This document shows positions 1 to 6,167 of a DNA stretch of 11,241 bases, one piece after another. Origin of the DNA: Thioploca sp. (lineage in GTDB: Bacteria; Pseudomonadota; Gammaproteobacteria; Beggiatoales; Beggiatoaceae); NCBI GenBank assembly GCA_011371325.1, contig DRQV01000279.1, positions 1-11,241 on the forward strand, read 5' to 3'. The position numbers were made by a program, and so were the translations under genes. The notes under the pieces are model-generated. The model was not told the origin of the DNA and searched no databases. It saw only the letters and a program-made list of their open reading frames with translations. How positions within the stretch are numbered: position 1 is the stretch's first letter; the number at the start of each line of letters is the position of its first letter.

Positions 1-1062
1 AGTTTTCGCAAAGACACTCTACCATTAATTTCTAGCCCTATTAAAGCAGAATTTGGTTGCAAACATCCGGTTGTATGCCATACTGCGGATATAATTGGAG
101 TTTTAGCAGTAATTTTTGGTCTGGCTGGTTCTCTAGCTATGGGAGTATTACAAGTTAGAGCTGGATTAGGAGAAGTTTTTAGCATACCGGCTACTGACGG
201 AGTAAGTATCATAATTTTAAGTTTGATGACCATTATATTTTTAATTTCTGCTAGTACCGGATTGGATAAGGGTATTAAAATTCTCAGTAATGTAAATATG
301 ATCATTGCTATATCAATCTTAATGCTGATCATTTTTGCTGGCCCAACCCGTTTTATTATGGAAGTTTTTGTTACTTCGATTGGAGATTATTTTAGTCAAT
401 TAATCAACATGTCTTTCAAACTTTATCCTTACAAAGACTTATCAAGTTGGACTTCAGGTTGGACTTTAACCTATTTAATTTGGTGGTTGGCGTGGGGACC
501 ATTTGTAGGAATATTTATCGCTAGAATCAGTCGTGGTCGTACTATCAGAGAATTTGTGATTGGGGTAATTTTGATCCCTACTATATTTTCTATCTTATGG
601 TTTGCCGCATTTGGAGGTTCGGCTATTTATATTGAAATGTTTGGAGGTGGTGGAATGGCTGATTTGGTGTTAGAAGATGTTTCTAAAGCATTATTTGCAT
701 TATTTACTTGGTTTCCTTTGTCCGAAATATTAAGCGGATTGACATTAATCCTAATTTTTGTATTTCTAGTTACTAGTGCTGATTCAGGAACTTTTGTAGT
801 TAGTATGATGACTTCTAAAGGTAACCTAAATCCATCTACTAAGTTAAAATTAATTTGGGGAGTATTGATTGGAATAATTACGGCTGGTACTTTATTTACT
901 GGTTCAGTCACAGTCGCTAAAGCCATGGCAATTTCTGGAGCAATTCCATTTAGTTTAATTTTAATTTTACAGATCATAGCTTTTTTACGCACAATACGCC
1001 GAGAGCCATCACTACAGAAAGTAAATATTCATAAAATAGCCGGTTGCCCATCTCACAAATAG
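1..1062 (+). CDS. BCCT-family (betaine/choline/carnitine) transporter, C-terminal part
   Basis: Inner-membrane transporter for a quaternary-ammonium compatible solute such as glycine betaine or choline. The frame is open from base 1, giving 353 residues with no start; the N-terminal part lies outside the window (family members are usually 500-650 residues). Visible family marks, in fragment numbering, are the GLAGSLAMGVLQ-type helix at about 37-48, the aromatic box WWLAW at 161-165 (the three Trp that cage the trimethylammonium group in BetP), the signature SRGRTIREF at 177-185, and VTSADSGTF at about 257-265. The Thr and Ser of that last motif match the BetP sodium-site pair, so sodium-coupled uptake is inferred. 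The protein ends shortly after the last hydrophobic helix and lacks the long regulatory C-terminal tail of BetP. Exact substrate cannot be told. It is convergent with the btuB gene; no clear terminator follows. Confidence 0.93.
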   Translation, partial: SFRKDTLPLISSPIKAEFGCKHPVVCHTADIIGVLAVIFGLAGSLAMGVLQVRAGLGEVFSIPATDGVSIIILSLMTIIFLISASTGLDKGIKILSNVNMIIAISILMLIIFAGPTRFIMEVFVTSIGDYFSQLINMSFKLYPYKDLSSWTSGWTLTYLIWWLAWGPFVGIFIARISRGRTIREFVIGVILIPTIFSILWFAAFGGSAIYIEMFGGGGMADLVLEDVSKALFALFTWFPLSEILSGLTLILIFVFLVTSADSGTFVVSMMTSKGNLNPSTKLKLIWGVLIGIITAGTLFTGSVTVAKAMAISGAIPFSLILILQIIAFLRTIRREPSLQKVNIHKIAGCPSHK

Positions 1063-1500
1063 TCCAGGCCATAGCAAATGATTGACTTAGTCATTAGACC
1101 TAACTTACAGAAACTTTAAACAAGCTTGTGGTCTCGTTTCACATGGAATTGGGAGAATGGAAGAAACATGCTGGCTTAAAATCTTCAGCTTTTACACTTA
1201 AAAAAACAGTTGAATGCGATTCGATTAATTTTCCGTGGGTGTAAAAACCAGCCAACAGCCGTTTATCCATCTGCAATTTAAGAAAAGGTGGTATCATGAT
1301 AGTTTTTGGTAATGATCAGATAAAACTTGATGGAAATTATCTGGTTATATCAATCAACTTAAAATACCGGAAGTTCCTCGGAAATTAACGTTTCTGGACA
1401 AGACGGCTATAGCTTACTATGGCAACCAGCTTGGTTGAAATAGGAACCAAATCATGGATATAATTTCCATAAATTGGAGAACGGCTTAATTATTACAAAT
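1063..1500. other. Noncoding gap between convergent genes, with a possible decayed ORF
   Basis: No intact gene is visible. The plus-strand frame from about 1104 to 1388 is open except for one TAA at 1242-1244. Its first part contains HMELGEWKKHAGLKSSAFTL and then a segment ending in ECDSINFPWV; its second part contains IKLDGNYLVI. A short tract with protein-like composition continues in another frame near 1385-1437. This pattern suggests a gene broken by stops and frameshifts. The LDGNYL-type tract and the FPWV tract faintly recall an IS200/IS605 TnpB-type protein, but the match is from memory and weak. A small palindrome, TGACTTAGTCA (1083-1093), has no T run and does not make a convincing terminator. 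Confidence 0.3.
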
Positions 1501-3282
1501 TTAACGTTGATAATGTAAACTTAAAAACCAAAATTGGTCTGGAGTATTAAATCCATATGCTGTTTCATATTCCTTGCCTAACATATTTTCTAACCTTGCT
1601 TTCAAAATCCAACTTTTATTAAAGTAATACTCACCAGCTAAATTTACAATCCCATAACCAGCTAAACGCCTGGTATTAGCAACATCGTCATATCTGTGGC
1701 TTTGAGCCAACGTACTTATACTTAAACGCATTGCTCCTCTTCTTTCAGCTAATTCTACGTTTATAGTTTTCTTAGCTCGACGTGGTAATAGATTGCCAGT
1801 CGTATCATCTTCTGGTTTTAACCAAGATACTTTAGTATTGAATTCCCAATTATTTTGTCGCAAATTAATTGAACCATCCATACCAGTGATATTAGCTTTA
1901 TTTATATTATCAGCATAATAGCTATTATTTATTGCATCAAAATTAGTAGCAATAAGCTTATCAATCTTGGTTTTATAAACGTTGATTGACCAATTATAAT
2001 TCTGCTGATTTCCGATTAAACCAATTTCATAGCTTTCCGACTCTTCTGGTATTAAATTAGAATTGCCAAAGTTGGGAAAATATAATTCATTGAAAGATGG
2101 TGCTTTAAAAGCTGTTCCATAACTAGCAATAAATCTAACTTTGCTATTTAAAACATAACCTAAGCTGATATTTTGAGTAGTGTTCTTACCAAACTGTTCA
2201 TTATCATCTTGACGAATTCCCAGTAATAAATCAATTGAACCTAAATCAGTTTGGTATTCAGCAAATAACCCTTTATTAGTTAAAGAATCTACTGCATAAT
2301 TAGTATGACTAGCCACATCATCAGTTTGTTCTTCATAACCAATTATTAGCTCATGTTTGTCGAAGAAAAAATTATTTTGCAAACCATATATAGTACGGGT
2401 AGTATGAAAATAAGATTGTGGGTTTTCATCAAATTTATCTTTGCTTTCACCAATATTAAGATTTAGCAACCACCAATCATTAGCAGAATAATTTGCTTTC
2501 AAACCAATAACTTGTTGAGTAAAATCAGCCTCATTATTAAATGCAGAATCAAATTGAGTGTTACCTGTAGCTCGCAAGGCATTAATTTCAATACTACCTA
2601 TATCACCAAATTTATGTCCAATTTTAGTGCTAAATGAAGTATTTTTATAACCATCATCGTCTGGTTCTACAGTGAAACAGCCAGTAGGATCTTCGCAAGC
2701 ATTAAAACCATCAGATTTAACATGATTTGTATATATACTCAACCAATTATTTTGATTTGAACCAGAAAAACCAGCAGTTATTCTATAAGTATTATCAGCT
2801 CCAATCCCAATACTAGTTTCAGCTCGCGGTTGCTTACTATGCCTAGTGAAAATTTGGATGACACCACCGATAGCTTCAGAACCATATAGACTAGAACGTG
2901 GCCCACGTACAATTTCAATTCGTTCAATTTGGGATATTGGTAAATATTGAAATGCCGTGCTACCAGTTGTCGCCGAACCAATTTTTATACCATCGATAAG
3001 AACTAATAGATGGTCAGATTCAGTACCACGCATAAATACAGAAGTATTTTGGCCTAACCCACCATTACTAATAATATCTAAGCCTGGAACTCCACGTAAC
3101 ACATCAGAAATATTAATAGCTTGACTTTTAGTGATTTCTTCTCGAGTGATTACAGTAACTGAAGCTAATGGACTGGTTTTAGCGTAACGAGTTGCTGTCA
3201 CAACTACTTCTGGCAAAACAGTTTCAGCAATATTTAAGGTAGGATATAAAAATAATAAAATAGCTATAAATATATAATTCAA
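1501..3282 (-). CDS. btuB: TonB-dependent vitamin B12 receptor BtuB
   Basis: Outer-membrane beta-barrel that imports cobalamin using TonB/ExbBD energy. With the TTG start at 3282 it has 593 residues, close to the usual size. A signal peptide occupies 1-19 (MNYIFIAILLFLY, cleavage after NIA), the TonB box region is about 21-31 (TVLPEVVVTAT), the plug about 33-150 with VLIDGIKIG and IEIVRGPRSSLYGSEAIGGV, and the barrel follows to the end. An acidic loop (EPDDDGY) sits where BtuB binds calcium. I chose TTG over the upstream ATG (3375) because AGAGGAAAG lies 6-8 bases before it and a normal signal peptide begins there; the longer form adds 31 untypical residues read through the leader. The cobalamin riboswitch directly upstream makes the B12 substrate convincing. 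The C-terminus ends LHYQR, without the terminal Phe usual in barrels. Confidence 0.9.
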   Translation of the reverse strand: MNYIFIAILLFLYPTLNIAETVLPEVVVTATRYAKTSPLASVTVITREEITKSQAINISDVLRGVPGLDIISNGGLGQNTSVFMRGTESDHLLVLIDGIKIGSATTGSTAFQYLPISQIERIEIVRGPRSSLYGSEAIGGVIQIFTRHSKQPRAETSIGIGADNTYRITAGFSGSNQNNWLSIYTNHVKSDGFNACEDPTGCFTVEPDDDGYKNTSFSTKIGHKFGDIGSIEINALRATGNTQFDSAFNNEADFTQQVIGLKANYSANDWWLLNLNIGESKDKFDENPQSYFHTTRTIYGLQNNFFFDKHELIIGYEEQTDDVASHTNYAVDSLTNKGLFAEYQTDLGSIDLLLGIRQDDNEQFGKNTTQNISLGYVLNSKVRFIASYGTAFKAPSFNELYFPNFGNSNLIPEESESYEIGLIGNQQNYNWSINVYKTKIDKLIATNFDAINNSYYADNINKANITGMDGSINLRQNNWEFNTKVSWLKPEDDTTGNLLPRRAKKTINVELAERRGAMRLSISTLAQSHRYDDVANTRRLAGYGIVNLAGEYYFNKSWILKARLENMLGKEYETAYGFNTPDQFWFLSLHYQR

Positions 3283-3289
3283 TTGAACT

Positions 3290-3314
3290 TTCCTCTTATC
3301 AAGACAGAGAGGAA
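3290..3314 (-). promoter_or_regulatory. Shine-Dalgarno-sequestering hairpin in the btuB leader
   Basis: On the minus strand TTCCTCT pairs perfectly with AGAGGAA (7 bp, 11-base loop). The second arm is the ribosome binding site of the TTG start at 3282. This is the expected expression platform of a translation-controlling cobalamin riboswitch: when B12 is bound the hairpin forms and the site is hidden. Two further small hairpins precede it in the leader: GCAGAA/TTCTGC (3315-3337) and ATTGC/GCAAT enclosing GGAGG (3340-3354). No T-run follows any of them, which argues against transcription termination. Confidence 0.65.
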
Positions 3315-3412
3315 GCAGAACTATCCAAAATTTCTGCTCATTGCCCTCCGCAATAAACTTAAATACAATCATCAATATCCAGTATCAACTAGATTGAATT
3401 TGATAAGTAAAA

Positions 3413-3570
3413 CATTTAGGCCGGTCTCCGGACTCATAAGTATATTACAGTTAAACGCCTTCCCACATAATGCAGTGGCTATGTTTAACCTTAAACTTAT
3501 TTACCGTTGCGGGGGCAGTATCAGATTTACACTGATTTCCCGTTTAATTTGTAAACAAACACCGTAAATG
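3413..3570 (-). promoter_or_regulatory. Cobalamin riboswitch aptamer
   Basis: Read on the minus strand, the conserved core appears in the correct order: AAATCAGTGTAAATCTGA, then TACTGCCCCCGCAACGGTAA (3501-3520), GCCACTG (3474-3480), GTGGGAAGGC (3457-3466), and the B12 box GAGTCCGGAGACCGGCC (3419-3435). The ends CATTTA (3565-3570) and TAAATG (3413-3418) pair perfectly as the closing P1 stem, fixing the aptamer at about 158 nt. Adenosyl- or other cobalamin binding should repress the downstream btuB gene. A 94-codon plus-strand frame crossing it is spurious. Confidence 0.96.
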
Positions 3571-3578
3571 TTATCTTA

Positions 3579-3607
3579 ATATTATAATTAATCTAATGCT
3601 ATGTCAA
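3579..3607 (-). promoter_or_regulatory. Sigma70-type promoter of riboswitch-btuB
   Basis: On the minus strand a perfect TTGACA -35 box (3602-3607) is separated by exactly 17 bases from TAATAT (3579-3584), five of six matches to the -10 consensus. Transcription should begin near 3572, immediately before the riboswitch closing stem at 3570, so promoter and aptamer fit together. Confidence 0.85.
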
Positions 3608-3852
3608 GGTATAAGTGAAGATTAACCTGTTAACGCAGTTCTACCCCAATGCTATCAAAAATAACTAAAAATTAGATTTATAACCCAAAGCTAATTTAGC
3701 TATGAATTTTGCTGCTGATAATCGTCCTTGGGTGATAGCTATATATAATAGTCATCTAATTCAGCCTAATGTTGAGCAAAGGTTATCCAGTAGCTACTAC
3801 GTTCTGTAATTCAAGGTATGATTATATAAAAACTTGGTTGCACCCCAGTACA

Positions 3853-3878
3853 TAAAATATAGAAATATCTATATTTTA
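3853..3878. repeat. 11-bp perfect inverted repeat, possible operator
   Basis: Arms TAAAATATAGA (3853-3863) and TCTATATTTTA (3868-3878) are exact inverse complements around a 4-base spacer AATA. The element lies about 85-110 bp upstream of the candidate -35 box of the DUF302/czc cluster. Its dyad symmetry would suit a dimeric repressor or activator, but it is almost pure A/T and could arise by chance in this DNA. No regulator gene is present nearby. Confidence 0.4.
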
Positions 3879-3961
3879 CTACAAAATCGCTATCTAGTAG
3901 TGGTAGTATTATTAGTTGGTATACGAGTGAATTAAATTAGAAAAGACTAGTTCCAAATAAC

Positions 3962-3990
3962 TTGACTTTTTGCTTTGCTAGATTTAAACT
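3962..3990 (+). promoter_or_regulatory. Candidate promoter for the DUF302-czc cluster
   Basis: TTGACT (3962-3967) matches five of six -35 bases and lies 17 bases before TAAACT (3985-3990), which matches four of six -10 bases. It sits 26 bases upstream of the DUF302 start, whose AGGA ribosome binding site (4007-4010) is 6 bases from the ATG. The weak -10 would be compatible with activated control, which is inference. Confidence 0.5.
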
Positions 3991-4016
3991 GGTCGAATTA
4001 ATATTCAGGAATTGGT

Positions 4017-4400
4017 ATGAAATATATTGTCGAATCAGAAAAATCAGTACAACAGGCATCAATTGATCTTCAAGCAGCAGTAACTAATAATAAATTTGGG
4101 ATTCTGCATACTCACGATTTACAAGCTACGCTTAATAAAAAAGGTTTCGCTTTTAAAAACGCCTGTAAAGTATTTGAGGTTTGCAATCCTAAAATAGCTA
4201 ATGATGTTTTGACTAGTGAAATGGATTTGAATATGTTATTGCCTTGTCGAATTTCAATCTGGGAAGAAAATAATCAAACTAAAATAGGTATGGTTGAGCC
4301 TACAGCATTACTTGCCTTACTTTCAAACTCATCAGAAATTACCAATATTGCCAGTGAAGTAAATGAAATTATGAAGAAGATTATTAATGAGGCTAGTTAG
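4017..4400 (+). CDS. DUF302 domain protein
   Basis: Small soluble protein of 127 residues, without signal peptide or membrane segment, so presumably cytoplasmic. It matches the DUF302 family over its whole length: FGILHTHDLQATLNKKG at 27-43, the conserved CNP (56-58) in VFEVCNPKIA, LLPC (74-77), and a VEP near 93-95. Members adopt a compact alpha/beta fold; their biochemical role is unknown. They are often found beside heavy-metal, sulfur or redox genes. Cys50, Cys56 and Cys77 could bind a metal or undergo thiol chemistry, but this is not shown. The gene starts the cluster, has AGGA 6 bases before ATG, and ends only 8 bases before the next gene, so both are probably cotranscribed and this protein may serve metal homeostasis. 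Confidence 0.85.
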   Translation: MKYIVESEKSVQQASIDLQAAVTNNKFGILHTHDLQATLNKKGFAFKNACKVFEVCNPKIANDVLTSEMDLNMLLPCRISIWEENNQTKIGMVEPTALLALLSNSSEITNIASEVNEIMKKIINEAS

Positions 4401-4408
4401 TAATTTCG

Positions 4409-4741
4409 ATGTATAATTTTATGAATCGCTTTCTAACTATCATCTTGTTAATATCATTGCCTATGCAAAGTTGCTCGGCAATAACAGCTTTGTTATGTCA
4501 GGATGATTTTTCAACGGTTAAGCAACTCTCCCACAGCAACTATCATGCTAGTCAACAATCTAAGCAAATATCATTAGATTGTGATGACTGCGTCTCTTGC
4601 CATTCGGTAATTAACTATAATATATTTTCAGGCAATTCATTGCCAGTTATATCTTTAGTTGCAATCTCCCCTAATTTTTACCCTCCACATTTTTACCATT
4701 TTATTCCCGAATTACTGCAACACCCACCAAAAATTTCTTAA
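4409..4741 (+). CDS. Small secreted Cys/His protein, CzcI-like
   Basis: A 110-residue protein with an N-terminal signal peptide (MNRFLTIILLISLPMQSCSA from Met5) and a short periplasmic part. It has Cys30, a His pair at 42 and 46, and a CxxCxxCH motif (Cys58, Cys61, Cys64, His65). Size, secretion signal, Cys/His pattern and position just before czcC resemble CzcI-type proteins found at the head of czcCBA operons, which are thought to modulate or sense efflux. The family assignment is tentative. Met5 (4421) may be the true start, since signal peptides of this class usually begin MxRF; neither start has a good ribosome binding site, so coupling to the DUF302 gene 8 bases upstream is likely. A lipoprotein anchor at Cys22 is possible but the lipobox (MQSC) is poor. 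Confidence 0.65.
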   Translation: MYNFMNRFLTIILLISLPMQSCSAITALLCQDDFSTVKQLSHSNYHASQQSKQISLDCDDCVSCHSVINYNIFSGNSLPVISLVAISPNFYPPHFYHFIPELLQHPPKIS

Positions 4742-4845
4742 TACACTGATATTACGTAAATTTTATTAAGAAATTTAAACCACTATTCTGTAATAAACCT
4801 ATCTGCGTAATTTTTAATATATTAACTTTATCTTATATCTAAATG

Positions 4846-4865
4846 AGGTACGTTTATTCGTGCCT
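4846..4865 (+). promoter_or_regulatory. Hairpin in the czcC leader
   Basis: AGGTACG (4846-4852) can pair with CGTGCCT (4859-4865) through seven pairs including one G-U, with a 6-base loop. It lies 7 bases before the czcC ribosome binding site AGGA (4873-4876; ATG at 4886). It stands out in an otherwise A/T-only 144-bp gap between the CzcI-like gene and czcC. It could be an mRNA processing or attenuation element or an operator half-site pair; there is no T run, so it is not a simple terminator. Confidence 0.35.
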
Positions 4866-4885
4866 GACTATTAGGAATTTAAACT

Positions 4886-6106
4886 ATGTTGAAAAAAATT
4901 TGTACCGGATTATGTATTGGTTTACTAATAATGCCAATTACAGTTATTGGATCGGATTATGCTGATATAGCTCGTTTAATACATGAAATATTAGCTGATA
5001 ATCCAACATTGCAAGCTGCTCAGATGGAAATAACCGCTAAACAGCAACAAGTTAAGGGTGCTAGCTATCCCATTTACAATCCAGAATTAGAACTGGAAGC
5101 GGAACGCACTGATATTTATGCAACCACTATTGGCTTAAGCCAAACCATTGATTGGCATGATAAACAAGATATACGTCAACAGTTAGCCCAATTAGAAGTA
5201 CAAGCCAGTCAAGCACAGTATAATGTACAAGAATATGAGCTGTCTGCCCAGTTATTTTTGAGCATGATACAAGCTTGGACTGCTAATAACTTGATTACTT
5301 TAGCTGAACAGCGGCTAACTATTTTACAACAAAATGTCGAACTAGCCGAACGGCGTTTGATAGTTGGTGATATAACTCAAGTTGATTTAGGATTAACTCG
5401 TTTGAGTTTAACCGAGGCTATGATGCAATATAGCAATCGGCAAACTGCTTTAATTCAGGCTCAAGGCGAATTTAGGCAAGTCAGTGGTAGAGAAATACCG
5501 CTTGATTTTACTCTGCCGGCTAAACAACCACAGTTAGCCAAAAAAATTAATAATATCAATCTAACAAATCATCATCCCAAAATGCTTGAAGCAAAAATTA
5601 TAGCACAAATTGCCCGGTTTCGTATTCGGCTAGAGGAACGAGAACGGCTAACTGATCCAACTGTGGGAGTAACTTTGGGACAAGAGGATAGTGAACTATT
5701 GGCTCGTCTCACTCTGTCTATACCTTTGCAAATGCGTAATAATTACCGTTCTAATGTGGCAGTAGCTAGTCAGGAAGCTCTCAGTGCTGCACAAAAAGCA
5801 CAAGCTCTGCAACGTCAGCTACTAGCTCAACTGAATCAAGCTCACCGCCATTATACTTTAGTCAAACAAACTTGGCAAAATTGGCAAGTAAAAGGAAGTC
5901 AACAACTTAGTGAGCGATTTGATTTACTTAAACGGTTATGGAATAGTGGTGAAAGCAGTACTACTGATTATCTAGTACAACTCCAACAGGCTTTAGACAT
6001 GCAGATGACTATTGAAGAATTACGTGGTGATGTTTGGCAAAGTTGGGTTGAATTACTAGCTGCTAGTGGTCAAATGACAACTTGGCTTCAGGCTATTGAA
6101 AAATAA
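4886..6106 (+). CDS. czcC: CzcC outer-membrane channel of metal-efflux RND system
   Basis: TolC/OEP-family outer-membrane factor of 406 residues, the usual size for CzcC. It should form a trimeric barrel plus periplasmic helical tunnel that takes metal ions from the CzcAB complex to the outside. A signal peptide covers about 1-22 (MLKKICTGLCIGLLIMPITV). Two OEP repeats follow, each mostly Gln/Ala-rich coiled coil. Marks are NPTLQAAQ (39-46) with the following YNPELELEAE (64-73), the GLSQTIDW segment and the RRLIVGDITQVDLG segment of the first repeat, then DPTVGVTLGQE and the LWNSGESSTTDYLVQLQQAL segment of the second. No N-terminal lipobox is seen. Ribosome binding site AGGA is 9 bases before ATG. 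It stands first of czcC-czcB-czcA, 61 bases before czcB; that gap contains a palindromic repeat. Confidence 0.92.
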   Translation: MLKKICTGLCIGLLIMPITVIGSDYADIARLIHEILADNPTLQAAQMEITAKQQQVKGASYPIYNPELELEAERTDIYATTIGLSQTIDWHDKQDIRQQLAQLEVQASQAQYNVQEYELSAQLFLSMIQAWTANNLITLAEQRLTILQQNVELAERRLIVGDITQVDLGLTRLSLTEAMMQYSNRQTALIQAQGEFRQVSGREIPLDFTLPAKQPQLAKKINNINLTNHHPKMLEAKIIAQIARFRIRLEERERLTDPTVGVTLGQEDSELLARLTLSIPLQMRNNYRSNVAVASQEALSAAQKAQALQRQLLAQLNQAHRHYTLVKQTWQNWQVKGSQQLSERFDLLKRLWNSGESSTTDYLVQLQQALDMQMTIEELRGDVWQSWVELLAASGQMTTWLQAIEK

Positions 6107-6115
6107 TTTATATCC

Positions 6116-6143
6116 GTAGAGACAAGGCATGCCTTGTCTCTAC
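6116..6143. repeat. 28-bp perfect palindrome between czcC and czcB
   Basis: GTAGAGACAAGGCA is followed directly by its exact reverse complement, giving a 28-bp dyad with no spacer. GTAGAGAC-headed palindromes ending in GTCTCTAC are recalled as dispersed intergenic repeats in cyanobacteria and large sulfur bacteria, so this is probably a genomic repeat unit rather than an operator. It begins 9 bases after the czcC stop and ends 12 bases before the czcB ribosome binding site. In mRNA it would form a strong stem that may adjust czcC versus czcBA message stability. No second copy occurs in this window. Confidence 0.85.
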
Positions 6144-6167
6144 AAGTTTAATAACAGGAAAATAACT

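Larger units (their letters stand above)
3571..4016. other. Divergent intergenic region between btuB and the metal-efflux cluster
   Basis: It holds the btuB promoter at its left end and, at its right end, the candidate promoter and inverted repeat listed separately. Between them a plus-strand frame at 3684-3809 (35 codons from the ATG at 3702) encodes a segment beginning MNFAADNRPWVIAIYNSHL. It has no Shine-Dalgarno sequence and looks like a scrap of a larger protein rather than a working gene. I cannot name its source. Nothing else gene-like is visible. Confidence 0.4.

Noticed and set aside
627..992. 121-codon minus-strand frame inside the BCCT gene
   Set aside because: Shadow of a strongly conserved transporter on the opposite strand; no recognisable product.
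1083..1093. TGACTTAGTCA as a terminator of the BCCT gene
   Set aside because: The stem is only about 4-5 bp and no T run follows.
3283..3375. Upstream ATG start for btuB at 3375
   Set aside because: It would translate the riboswitch expression platform and put 31 mainly non-signal residues before the signal peptide; the SD-supported TTG at 3282 gives a normal precursor.
3283..3567. 94-codon plus-strand open frame
   Set aside because: It lies exactly over the cobalamin riboswitch and btuB leader on the other strand; the codons reflect the RNA structure, and no protein family is recognisable.
6129..6167. Upstream ATG start for czcB at 6129
   Set aside because: The codon is part of the palindromic repeat, has no ribosome binding site and adds 13 residues before a normal signal peptide.
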